Below are positions 8,890 through 16,690 of a DNA stretch of 33,787 bases, one piece after another. Origin of the DNA: an uncultured Microcaldota archaeon (GTDB lineage: Archaea > Micrarchaeota > Micrarchaeia > Anstonellales > Bilamarchaeaceae); NCBI GenBank assembly GCA_903835325.1, contig CAILMU010000219.1:1-33787 (forward strand). The letters are read 5' to 3'. The notes beneath the pieces are model-generated. The model did not search any database and had not been told where the DNA came from. It worked only from the letters and a program-made list of their open reading frames with translations. A program made the translations under genes and the position numbers. Position 1 is the first letter of the stretch, and each line of letters starts with the position of its first letter.

Positions 8890-11001
8890 ATGACTATATT
8901 AAAGATACGCAAACGTGACGGCTCGATAGTCGAATTCAACAAAGACAAGATCACGAATGCCATATTCAAGGCTGCCCAGTCTGTCGGCGGGACGGATCGG
9001 GCGGAATCAGAGAAGGTGGCGGATCTCGCGATTGAATACATCAACAAGAAATACCGCGAGGACTACACCCCGACAGTGGAAGAGATACAGGATATCGTGG
9101 AGAAGGCGCTCATCGACAAGGGCCACGCCATGACGGCGAAGTCGTACATCCTCTACCGCCACCGCAAGAACGTCGAGCGCGAGATGAAGAAGATGCTCGG
9201 CGTCCAGGACGACCTGAAGCTTCCTCTGAACTCTGTGCAGGTCCTGGAGAAGAGATACCTGCTGAGGGACGAGGGCGGCAAGGTCATCGAGAGTCCGAGC
9301 ACGCTGTTCCGCAGGGTCGGCCATTTCCTGGCATCGAACGAATTGACCTATGGCGCGGATCAATCGGGCGCCAAGTATTACGAGGATGCTTTCTTCCAGA
9401 TAATGACCAGCTTCGAGTTCCTGCCTAACTCGCCGACACTCATGAACGCCGGCACTTCGCTAGGCCAGCTCGCCGCATGCTTCGTGCTCCCTGTGAAGGA
9501 TGATATCGCCCAGATATTCGGTTCTGTCCGGGATCAGGCCATCATCCACAAGACAGGGGGCGGGACGGGCTTCTGCTTCTCCTACCTTCGGCCCAGGGGG
9601 GACTATGTCAAGAGCACCGCGGGCGTGGCGAGCGGACCCTTGTCTTTCATGAGCGCATTCGACAACGCCACCAACGTGATCAAGCAGGGTGGCAAACGGC
9701 GCGGCGCGAACATGGCGACGATGCATGTGTGGCATCCGGATATCGAGGAGTTCATAACCGCCAAGCAGACTCCTGGGGTCCTGGAGAATTTCAATGTCAG
9801 TGTGATGGCTGACGACCGATTCATGAAAGCCGTAGAAACGAACTCCGAGTACGAGCTCGTCAACCCGCGCAACAACGCGGTAATCAGGAAAGTCGGGGCG
9901 CGCAGCCTCTTCAAGCTGATAGCGTACAGCGCATGGAAATCGGCCGAACCGGGCCTCCTGTTCATAGACGAGATAAACCGCCAGAATCCGACCCCGCAAG
10001 ACCCGATACACGCGACGAATCCCTGCGGAGAGGTGCCGATGCCTGATTATGAATCATGCAACCTCGGGAGCATCAATCTCTCAAGGTTCGTGGAGCTGGA
10101 TTGGAGCAAGACGGCCTGGAAGAAGAAAATAGATTGGGAGAGGCTCAGGTATGTGGCCAGGCTGGGTTTCCAGTTCCTTGACAATGTGATAGATTTGAAC
10201 AAATACCCTATCCCTGAGATACGGACCCAGACCATGAAGAACCGGCGCATAGGCCTAGGGGTCATGGGATTCTCCAGGATGCTCTTCAAGATGGGCGTGC
10301 GGTACGATTCGGATATGGGTTATGAGATCGGCGAGCAGGTGATGAAATTCATCACTGATGAGGCTCGGAAGATGAGCCACGAGCTCGGCCGCGCAAGGGG
10401 TTCGTTCCCTTCCTTCAAGGACAGCGTCTGGGCAGAGAAATACGACGCTATGAGGAACGCGACATGCACCTCTATCGCGCCCACCGGAACGATATCCATG
10501 ATAGCGAACACGAGCAGCGGGGTAGAGCCTGTATTCGCATTATCGTTCCTGAAGACTGTCAGGGCCGGACAGTACTACTATTGCGACGATGTCTTCGAGC
10601 AGGTCCTGAAGGTCCGCGGGCTCTACAGCGAGGAGCTCATGCAGAAGGTCATGGAGGAAGGCACCATAGCGCATATGGACGACCTGCCCCAGGATATCAA
10701 GAACGTCTTCAGGGTTTCGCATGACATCCAGCCCGAATCGCATGTCATGATGCAGGCGGCGTTCCAGAGGCACACCGACCTTGCCGTCAGCAAGACCATC
10801 AACATGCCCGGAGACGCTACAGTCGAGGATGTCGAGAACGTCTATATCCTTGCCTGGAAGAATGGCTGCAAGGGCATCACGATATACCGCGACGGCTCGA
10901 GAAGCGAGCAGGTGCTTCATGTAGGCAAAAGCGCCAAGACCAAAGGGGTCGAGGAGGATGTGTACAAAGTCCTCCAGTCCCAAGTCGCGGTAGCCAAATG
11001 A
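8890..11001 (+). CDS. nrdJ: Adenosylcobalamin-dependent (class II) ribonucleotide reductase
   Basis: Reduces ribonucleotides to deoxyribonucleotides by a thiyl radical generated from adenosylcobalamin. Residues 1-95 are an ATP-cone allosteric domain (KIRKRDGSIVEFNKDKITNA). The barrel shows NSPTLMNAG (180-188), redox Cys197, the phosphate loop GGGTGFCFSYLR, the catalytic triad Asn377/Cys379/Glu381 in NPCGE, partner Cys390 (ESCNLGSINL), TGTISMIA and the final GCKGITIYRDGSR. The 703-residue protein stops about 30 residues after that motif, so the C-terminal arm with the CxxC-type pair that normally re-reduces the active site is missing. A different reductant or separate partner is implied. No NrdB-like gene is nearby, supporting class II. 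ATG 8890 is chosen over 8842 because of GGTGA five bases upstream. Confidence 0.93.
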   Translation: MTILKIRKRDGSIVEFNKDKITNAIFKAAQSVGGTDRAESEKVADLAIEYINKKYREDYTPTVEEIQDIVEKALIDKGHAMTAKSYILYRHRKNVEREMKKMLGVQDDLKLPLNSVQVLEKRYLLRDEGGKVIESPSTLFRRVGHFLASNELTYGADQSGAKYYEDAFFQIMTSFEFLPNSPTLMNAGTSLGQLAACFVLPVKDDIAQIFGSVRDQAIIHKTGGGTGFCFSYLRPRGDYVKSTAGVASGPLSFMSAFDNATNVIKQGGKRRGANMATMHVWHPDIEEFITAKQTPGVLENFNVSVMADDRFMKAVETNSEYELVNPRNNAVIRKVGARSLFKLIAYSAWKSAEPGLLFIDEINRQNPTPQDPIHATNPCGEVPMPDYESCNLGSINLSRFVELDWSKTAWKKKIDWERLRYVARLGFQFLDNVIDLNKYPIPEIRTQTMKNRRIGLGVMGFSRMLFKMGVRYDSDMGYEIGEQVMKFITDEARKMSHELGRARGSFPSFKDSVWAEKYDAMRNATCTSIAPTGTISMIANTSSGVEPVFALSFLKTVRAGQYYYCDDVFEQVLKVRGLYSEELMQKVMEEGTIAHMDDLPQDIKNVFRVSHDIQPESHVMMQAAFQRHTDLAVSKTINMPGDATVEDVENVYILAWKNGCKGITIYRDGSRSEQVLHVGKSAKTKGVEEDVYKVLQSQVAVAK

Positions 11002-11053
11002 AGCGAACGCGACGATAAAACAAAATAAACCTATCTTTCAGCATGACTGCATG

Positions 11054-12775
11054 TCAAGGCTTTTTATTCTTGCCAATCAACAGGTTGCCGAGCGGAATCC
11101 CCGGAAGGTCCGCCTTTTTCATCGCGGTCCTTATGATGCGGGCCATCTTCTTGTATCTTGAGAGAAGTTCGTTCGGCGACTCGATGCCGTTGACCCTCTC
11201 CCGGAAGTATCCCGCGGTCGCGCTTTCCCTGTCCTTCTTCGTGGTGATGTCTTTCAGTTCCACTCCGACCAGTTCCGACATGGTCGCAAGGTCTATGTTG
11301 TAGGCTGGTTCGAGGTATCTCTCGCCGTCCAAGAGCATCTGCTTGAACGCCGCCTGTATCGTATCAACAATCGGGTGCCTCTCACCCCCATTGATCAGGT
11401 GCTTCTCCTCCTTGAAGTCTTCCCATAGTATCGCAGCGCCAGCCTCGCTCCCTTCCGAACGGAGGCGGATAATCTTCGCTATCTCCTCTGCGACCGCTTT
11501 CGTGTTTATGGAACGCACGTGTATCATCTGCGCTCCGGTGCCGGTCAGTATGATGGCCTTTGCTTCGGTAAGTTCCGAGAATCCCAGGGACTTGTACCTC
11601 AGATCGATGCCAAGGCCTTCTATTGCACGGATGACGCCATCGCGCGTCGTTCCCGGAAGGCACCCATCGCCTATCGGGGGCGTGTACGCCACAAGCTGGC
11701 CGCATTCATCCATGATGACGAAAGCATTCTCTGCCGACCCCTCCACGAACTTCCCCTTGCTGTTGAAAGCGAGGATTTCGCCATAGCCGAAGAAATTGCC
11801 CATGTTTATGGCCATCATGGAATTGACGTAATTTCCAGACACTTTCATGTTCGATGGCATCGTGTCATCGTGAATCCTCCTGTACGGGGATGCAAGGACG
11901 TCGAGGCCGCGTTTGTAATCCTCTTCGCTCAGGTAAAGTGCCCATGGAAGGGTTATCGCGCCGAAGTGCATATCCTTGCTTTTTATCTTGCGGGCGCCGC
12001 TCGCTTCCTGTTCGCTGAAGCATGATGGGACCTTCAGGCCCTGCGCTCCTGCGACCACGCCGAATAAGCGAATATAGCCGGCATTCATCATCTCAAGATC
12101 CTGCGGGAAGTAGTCTGCCGAAACCAGGCGCCCGAGGAAAGCGAGCATCTTCGTGATGGTATCCAGCCTCTTCATGGTGAGGTTCATTGGAAGGCCGAAA
12201 CCCCCAGCTACCTTCATTGTGAGGGGCAATTCCATCTGCTCAGAGTGACCATTGGGATACGTCTTCACAATAGGTATGGACATCTCCTGCCCTTCCTGGT
12301 ACCTCTTCTCCGCAAGGTCATAGAACTGTTTCGGGTAAGGCGCCATGCCCAGAGCGATGCTTTGAAGGTCGTGCTCAGCTGAAAACGATTCAACGATGAG
12401 CCTTGCGAGGACAGGGTTGAACAGGCTGGCCGAGTGCTGGAAGCGGGCGAAATTGCATGCTGGCCTGCTCAGTACTACTCCGTTTGGCGAATCGTAGAAG
12501 CGCATGCCCTCGAAAAACGCTTCTCCGTAATGAATCGCCTGGCTCAATGATGTGTCGAGCGCGATGTTGGCGGGCACGAAACCGCCGGCGCGGCTGTTGT
12601 AGAATCTCGTTACGCCGCTGTCTATCGGGATTTTCGAGACCTCGTATGCGCGCTCTCCTTCTGGATCGAAGCCATACAACGGGACCATCTGGGTGTCCAG
12701 CTGCTTTTTCCCCCTAATCAGATATCCGAATCCGCCATTATCAAGCTCATTCTTCATCTTAAGCACCATCCACAA
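11054..12775 (-). CDS. Large PLP-dependent aminotransferase, class IV (IlvE/BCAT fold)
   Basis: Fold-type IV aminotransferase, the family of branched-chain aminotransferases and D-amino-acid transaminases. Family blocks: IHYGEAFFEGMRFY (81-94; the HYG/FEG block), the PLP-lysine region KVSGNYVNSM with Lys311, EGSAENAFVI with the cofactor-binding Glu345, and PPIGDGCLPGTTRDGVIRAI (366-385). At 573 residues it is nearly twice the usual ~300. The spacing from HYG to the lysine is about 229 instead of about 125, indicating an insertion of roughly 105 residues, and there are extra segments before the first block (~50) and after residue 435 (~135). Substrate is therefore uncertain. The start is ambiguous: TTG 12775 with AAGGAG upstream, ATG 12769 or ATG 12757. 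Divergent from the FBP gene; convergent with nrdJ. Confidence 0.85.
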   Translation of the reverse strand: MWMVLKMKNELDNGGFGYLIRGKKQLDTQMVPLYGFDPEGERAYEVSKIPIDSGVTRFYNSRAGGFVPANIALDTSLSQAIHYGEAFFEGMRFYDSPNGVVLSRPACNFARFQHSASLFNPVLARLIVESFSAEHDLQSIALGMAPYPKQFYDLAEKRYQEGQEMSIPIVKTYPNGHSEQMELPLTMKVAGGFGLPMNLTMKRLDTITKMLAFLGRLVSADYFPQDLEMMNAGYIRLFGVVAGAQGLKVPSCFSEQEASGARKIKSKDMHFGAITLPWALYLSEEDYKRGLDVLASPYRRIHDDTMPSNMKVSGNYVNSMMAINMGNFFGYGEILAFNSKGKFVEGSAENAFVIMDECGQLVAYTPPIGDGCLPGTTRDGVIRAIEGLGIDLRYKSLGFSELTEAKAIILTGTGAQMIHVRSINTKAVAEEIAKIIRLRSEGSEAGAAILWEDFKEEKHLINGGERHPIVDTIQAAFKQMLLDGERYLEPAYNIDLATMSELVGVELKDITTKKDRESATAGYFRERVNGIESPNELLSRYKKMARIIRTAMKKADLPGIPLGNLLIGKNKKP

Positions 12776-12850
12776 GATATGCTCCTTCTTGAATCGAATT
12801 TGTTGCGGAATGTATTAAAACGTTGGGAACCGAAAATCGAAATTCGCAAA

Positions 12851-12860
12851 CTTTATATTC
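12851..12860 (+). promoter_or_regulatory. TATA box of the FBP aldolase/phosphatase gene
   Basis: CTTTATATTC, about 25-55 bases before the two candidate in-frame ATGs (12887 and 12908). A minus-strand element (TTTTAATAC, about 12813-12821) would serve the divergent aminotransferase gene. Confidence 0.55.
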
Positions 12861-12907
12861 AATCTCGTACAATCAAGCATAAACAGATGACAGAGGTCTC
12901 GATTTGT

Positions 12908-14017
12908 ATGAAAACAACCATCAGTGTTATCAAAGCGGATATAGGAGGATTCCCAGGCCATCAGGATGTCCACCCGGAACTCATTAAAGTTGCGAAGGAG
13001 ATGCTGGCGACCGCAAAGAAATCCGGGCAGCTCACTGATTTCTTTGTGGGAAAATGCGGCGACGACCTGCAGCTTATAATGACGCACTCGAAAGGCGTCG
13101 ATTGCAAGGAGATACACAAGCTCGCCTGGGACACATTCGTCGCAGGTACCGAGGTAGCGAAGAGGCTCAAGCTATACGGGGCGGGACAGGACCTTCTCAG
13201 CGACGCGTTCTCTGGGAATGTCAAGGGCATGGGCCCTGGGGTCGCCGAGCTCGAATTCGAGGAAAGGACGAGCGAACCGGTTATCGTCTTCATGATGGAC
13301 AAAACGGATCCCGGCGCGTTCAACCTGCCGGTATACCGCATGTTCGCGGATCCTTTCTGCACGCCCGGGCTCGTCATAGATCCGTCGATGCAAGGGGGCT
13401 TCCATTTCGAGGTCTATGATACGGTAGAAGGCCGAAAGATAACATTCAAGACCCCGGAGGAGATGTACTCCATGCTCGCTTTCGTGGGTTCGCGCTCGCG
13501 ATACGTGATAAAAAGGGTCTATCCTGGTCCGGGAAACAAAGTCTCTGAGAAAGAGGCCGTGGCATGCGTCTCCACAGAGAAGCTCTCCCAGATAGCAGGG
13601 CAATATGTCGGAAAGGACGACCCTGTCGCGATAGTCAGGTGCCAATCCGGGCTTCCTGCTGTGGGGGAGGTGCTGGAGCCATTCAGTTTCCCGCATCTGG
13701 TCGCAGGCTGGATGAGAGGCTCGCACCAGGGTCCGATGATGCCCTGTGCGATGGAACAGGCAACGCCTACCCGCCTGGACGGACCGCCGCGTGTCGTAGC
13801 CCTCGGTTTCCAGTTAGCCAATGGCACTCTAGTCGGGCCTGCGGATATCTTCAAGGATGTCTCCTATGATTACACGCGCCAGAAAGCGAACGAGATAGCC
13901 GAATACATGCGCAGGCATGGGCCGTTCGAACCCCACCGCCTGCCTGAAGAGGACCTTGAATATACCAATCTCCCGAAACTCCAGGAGAAATTCAAAGGCA
14001 GGTTCACGAAGATATGA
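12908..14017 (+). CDS. Fructose-1,6-bisphosphate aldolase/phosphatase (bifunctional, archaeal)
   Basis: Joins dihydroxyacetone phosphate and glyceraldehyde 3-phosphate and then dephosphorylates the product to fructose 6-phosphate, making gluconeogenesis one-way. 369 residues, the usual length. It opens with the family signature MKTTISVIKADIGGFPGH. Expected metal ligands are visible: Asp11, His18, Asp52-Asp53, Gln94 and Asp131 (the DDLQLIMTH and GAGQDLLSDAFSGN blocks). The aldolase pair falls at Tyr233 and Lys236 in QYVGKDDPV, matching Tyr229/Lys232 of the studied crenarchaeal enzymes after a four-residue offset. C-terminal HGPFEPHRLP is intact. ATG 12887 is in frame and would add seven residues, but the family normally begins at MKTT. 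Overlaps the DUF192 gene by four bases. Confidence 0.95.
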   Translation: MKTTISVIKADIGGFPGHQDVHPELIKVAKEMLATAKKSGQLTDFFVGKCGDDLQLIMTHSKGVDCKEIHKLAWDTFVAGTEVAKRLKLYGAGQDLLSDAFSGNVKGMGPGVAELEFEERTSEPVIVFMMDKTDPGAFNLPVYRMFADPFCTPGLVIDPSMQGGFHFEVYDTVEGRKITFKTPEEMYSMLAFVGSRSRYVIKRVYPGPGNKVSEKEAVACVSTEKLSQIAGQYVGKDDPVAIVRCQSGLPAVGEVLEPFSFPHLVAGWMRGSHQGPMMPCAMEQATPTRLDGPPRVVALGFQLANGTLVGPADIFKDVSYDYTRQKANEIAEYMRRHGPFEPHRLPEEDLEYTNLPKLQEKFKGRFTKI

Positions 14018-14490
14018 ATGGCCAGGATATAGGGATAGCGCTGTTTGCGGCCATCGTCCTGGTGGCCCTATTCTATCTTATTTATTCATTCACTATCGCA
14101 AAGAACACGGTTAAGAAGGTCTCGATAACGAATCCTGGCGGCTCTATCATAACCGTGGATGCGGAAATCGCCGACAACCCATTCAAAATGATGAAAGGCT
14201 TGATGGGAAGGAGCTCCTTGGACGAGAATGCAGGTATGCTGTTTGTCTTCCAATCCGAAGCCATCCAGACCTTTTGGATGCTCAATACCACGATACCGCT
14301 AGACGCGCTTTTCATCAAGGAGAATGGCTCTGTCGCCGAGATAATCCAGATGGAGCCATGCGGTCTCAACGTGACGAAATGCAAGACATATGCACCGAAC
14401 GAGACCGCGAGGTATGTGCTCGAAGTGAACAAAGGATTCTCGCAAAGGCACGGGATTATCGCTGGGAAAAGCGCTGTCAGCCTGCCCTAA
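14014..14490 (+). CDS. DUF192 family protein, membrane-anchored
   Basis: 158-residue protein with one N-terminal transmembrane helix (residues 7-27) and an extracytoplasmic DUF192 domain. The family pattern is complete: KGLMGRSSLDENAGMLFVF (61-79), FWMLNTTIPLDALFI (87-101), a conserved Cys pair (PC near 116, KCK near 123) and YVLEVNKGF (134-142). DUF192 proteins have no established biochemical role and are usually exported or membrane-tethered. The start ATGA overlaps the FBP aldolase/phosphatase stop by four bases, indicating translational coupling, but no functional link between the two is known. The start is fixed by this overlap. Confidence 0.9.
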   Translation: MNGQDIGIALFAAIVLVALFYLIYSFTIAKNTVKKVSITNPGGSIITVDAEIADNPFKMMKGLMGRSSLDENAGMLFVFQSEAIQTFWMLNTTIPLDALFIKENGSVAEIIQMEPCGLNVTKCKTYAPNETARYVLEVNKGFSQRHGIIAGKSAVSLP

Positions 14491-14514
14491 CTGACGATTT
14501 TGGATGAAAAGGGG

Positions 14515-14553
14515 AGCATAGGGGCAGGGGGATGGTTATGTAGCCCCTATGCT
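14515..14553 (+). terminator. 11-bp perfect hairpin after the DUF192 gene
   Basis: AGCATAGGGGC (14515-14525) and GCCCCTATGCT (14543-14553) form a perfect stem with a 17-base G-rich loop, followed by TTCTTT. A second palindrome, GGAAATG-AA-CATTTCC, lies at 14569-14584. They could be a terminator or mRNA 3' structure for the FBP-DUF192 transcript, or a small RNA. Function is inferred from position. Confidence 0.45.
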
Positions 14554-14602
14554 GTTCTTTCCACTGAAGGAAATGAACATTTCCCATTATTGAAGGTTTT
14601 TG

Positions 14603-14610
14603 TTTATAAA
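14603..14610 (+). promoter_or_regulatory. TATA box of dphB
   Basis: TTTATAAA lies 23-30 bases before the dphB ATG, predicting a leaderless mRNA and a transcript separate from the upstream FBP-DUF192 pair. Confidence 0.65.
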
Positions 14611-14632
14611 CATTACGACAATCAACTAAAAC

Positions 14633-15337
14633 ATGACACTTATTCTCGTTGGAGCTGGGGTCGCCTTCGACTTGACGCTGGAAGGCCTGGAAGCCCTCAA
14701 AAGATGCGATGAAGCGTATATAGAGACATATACCAACCCGGCCCAAGATGGGGCTATTGAGCGGATTGAGGGCCTCTGCGGGAAGAATCTGGTGAGGCTC
14801 GGGCGCGACAGGGTCGAAAGCCAATTCCTGGTCGAGAAGGCGCGTTCTGCCGATATCTGCCTTGTCGTCTCGGGCGATCCTCTCACGGCAACGACGCATA
14901 TAACGCTCATCATGGATGCCAAATCCAGCGGTATCAGTGTCCGCACAATCCATAACTCCTCCATATATTCGGTCGCACCGGCCCGTTCAGGCCTCCAGAT
15001 ATACCGTTTCGGCAAGACTGCCAGCCTGGTCAATCCTAGGCCGAATTACAAGCCGGTATCATCGCTCGATATAATACGCCAGAACCAGGAAAACAACACA
15101 CATACGCTCGTTTTGCTCGATACAGAGCCCAAACCAATGGAAGCCAAGGACGCCCTGGATATGCTATCGGAGTTCAGCCATGCCGTCGTACTCTCAAGGC
15201 TGGCTTCGCCTGACGAGAAGATAACTTATGGAAAAATCGCTGATTTAAAAGGAAAAGGATTGGGGTCTCCCCCATTCGCGATTATCATACCCGGGAAGCT
15301 GCATCCTGTGGAGCAGGAATTCCTGGATATGCTATAG
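14633..15337 (+). CDS. dphB: Diphthine synthase
   Basis: SAM-dependent methyltransferase that modifies the conserved histidine of elongation factor 2 on the way to diphthamide. The 234-residue length is close to the ~260 of the family. The tetrapyrrole-methylase fold is evident: MTLILVGAGVAFDLTLEGLEAL at the start, the SAM-loop motif SGDPLTATTH (80-89), HNSSIYSV (106-113), LQIYRFGKTASL, and the C-terminal PGKLHPVEQEFL typical of DphB. Related methylases (CbiF, CobA) act on corrinoids, but the family-specific ending makes DphB the clear choice. Leaderless start at 14633. The other diphthamide genes are not in the window. Confidence 0.93.
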   Translation: MTLILVGAGVAFDLTLEGLEALKRCDEAYIETYTNPAQDGAIERIEGLCGKNLVRLGRDRVESQFLVEKARSADICLVVSGDPLTATTHITLIMDAKSSGISVRTIHNSSIYSVAPARSGLQIYRFGKTASLVNPRPNYKPVSSLDIIRQNQENNTHTLVLLDTEPKPMEAKDALDMLSEFSHAVVLSRLASPDEKITYGKIADLKGKGLGSPPFAIIIPGKLHPVEQEFLDML

Positions 15338-15358
15338 AAATGAAAAAAGGCAGAGAAT

Positions 15359-15481
15359 TCAGCAAGCCTTGCCTTTCTTGCTTTTCTTGCCCTTGGCGCC
15401 TTTCACCATCTTAGACATGCCCAGAGGCTTCTTGACGGTCTTGACGACGCCGCTCACAAAGTTCTTCAAAGTCGATATCAT
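15359..15481 (-). CDS. Small basic protein, 40 aa, previously easy to miss
   Basis: A 41-codon minus-strand frame starts at an ATG (15479-15481) preceded at ideal spacing by AGGAGGG, the strongest Shine-Dalgarno in the window. It encodes MISTLKNFVSGVVKTVKKPL and continues with a Lys/Gly-rich tail ending in KAC. The first 16 residues form a clear amphipathic helix (hydrophobic L, F, V, V and V with Lys); the tail has about 10 Lys or Arg in 20 residues. A minus-strand TATA element (read as TATATAAAG on plus, about 15549-15559) lies upstream. It could bind nucleic acid or membrane, like small archaeal chromatin proteins or an amphipathic toxin-like peptide. Convergent with dphB and downstream of dinB. 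Family unknown. Confidence 0.65.
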   Translation of the reverse strand: MISTLKNFVSGVVKTVKKPLGMSKMVKGAKGKKSKKGKAC

Positions 15482-15589
15482 TCATATCCCTCCTAACCCC
15501 AGCGCCCTAACGGCATCTGAGTATATGTTATTTATTATGGTCAAAAGGGTATATAAAGTTATGTTTTTAGGCTAATTGTGTAATAAACC

Positions 15590-16636
15590 TCAAAACAACG
15601 TGGTCTGCTTGCCCAGATCCATGAAGTTCCCGAACCTGATGCCTATCCGGCGGATATCATGTTTATCTTCGTCAAGGAATTGCCTGACCAGCGCAACCTT
15701 CTCTTTCCCCGTATCCTCGCTCCATGCTCTTGGTTTCTTAAACGAGAGCGAACGGGTATGCGTTTTCATGTCATCGGTTATGAATATTATCCCGACCGTT
15801 GAATAGGATTTCTTCATCTCGAGGAGCCACTGCTTGGCCTCTTTCTCAAGTTCATCCAATTTCGCGAGGATCAGGTACGGGTCCCTTGTCTTCTCCTTCA
15901 GGGTGCCTATCCTGCTCACTTCCTCCTGCTCCTTCTCCTCCCCGAGCATGGCAGGATAGCGTCCTGCCCCGAGGTCGATTAGCCAGGAGCCGGTCTTCTT
16001 ACCGAAGATCTCGGATAGTGCGACAGGATCCGCCTTCCCAAGGTCCTTGACCTTGATAATCCCAAGCTGGTTCAACGCCCCTGCAGTCTTCGGCCCTATC
16101 CCAGGCACTTTCTCGACCTCGGAATTCTCGATGAATGAGCGCTGCGCTCTCTCATCAAGGCTCAATAAGCCATCAGGCTTGCTCTTCGATGCTGCCATCT
16201 TGGCGCCTAACGGCGATGGCGCCACGCCGATGCTGCATCTGAGCGCGGTCGCCTGGATGATGGCATCTTTCAGACCCGGGGCTTTCTCCGCCGCCTGTGC
16301 ATCCTCCCCATTCCATTCGTCTATGCTCGCTTGTACGACGTGTTCGACACGCGAACGTATGATCGAATCGATTTGTGCCGACACTTCCGCATAATATTCC
16401 CTGTCCGCAGGCAGGAAAATCGATTCGTGGGGAGGAGCCCGTTTCTTCGCCTGTATTATCGGCATGCCTGCATGTATGCCGAGCGCCCTGCCAGGGTAGT
16501 TGACAGAGCTCACGACTCCGGAATCGGCGGTGCGTCCGCTATACATGCACACCACGATTATCTTGCCGCTCATCATCGGGCGGCGCCTCTCCTCGGCCTG
16601 GGCATAGAAATAGTCCATATCGATATGGATGAACAC
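15590..16636 (-). CDS. dinB: Y-family DNA polymerase (DinB/Dpo4-like)
   Basis: Translesion DNA polymerase. 348 residues, typical of Dpo4. Catalytic carboxylates: Asp6/Asp8 (FIHIDMDYFYAQAEE) and Asp106-Glu107 (ASIDEW). The nucleotide-contacting strand GVVSSVNYPGRALGIHAGMP is recognisable. The helix-hairpin-helix of the thumb is VPGIGPKTAGALNQLG (about 177-192). The little-finger domain follows, and the C-terminus GKQTTLF resembles a PCNA-interacting box. The palm after SIDE is unusual: the common AYLD/AFLD is replaced by WNGED, and the stretch before the CSIGVA strand is about 12-15 residues shorter than usual. Start is GTG at 16636; an in-frame stop lies just upstream. Divergent from the methyltransferase. 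Confidence 0.9.
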   Translation of the reverse strand: MFIHIDMDYFYAQAEERRRPMMSGKIIVVCMYSGRTADSGVVSSVNYPGRALGIHAGMPIIQAKKRAPPHESIFLPADREYYAEVSAQIDSIIRSRVEHVVQASIDEWNGEDAQAAEKAPGLKDAIIQATALRCSIGVAPSPLGAKMAASKSKPDGLLSLDERAQRSFIENSEVEKVPGIGPKTAGALNQLGIIKVKDLGKADPVALSEIFGKKTGSWLIDLGAGRYPAMLGEEKEQEEVSRIGTLKEKTRDPYLILAKLDELEKEAKQWLLEMKKSYSTVGIIFITDDMKTHTRSLSFKKPRAWSEDTGKEKVALVRQFLDEDKHDIRRIGIRFGNFMDLGKQTTLF

Positions 16637-16690
16637 GTCTCATGTTTCTATTGGAAGCATTATTTAGCTTGCGCTGGGAAACAAAATCCT

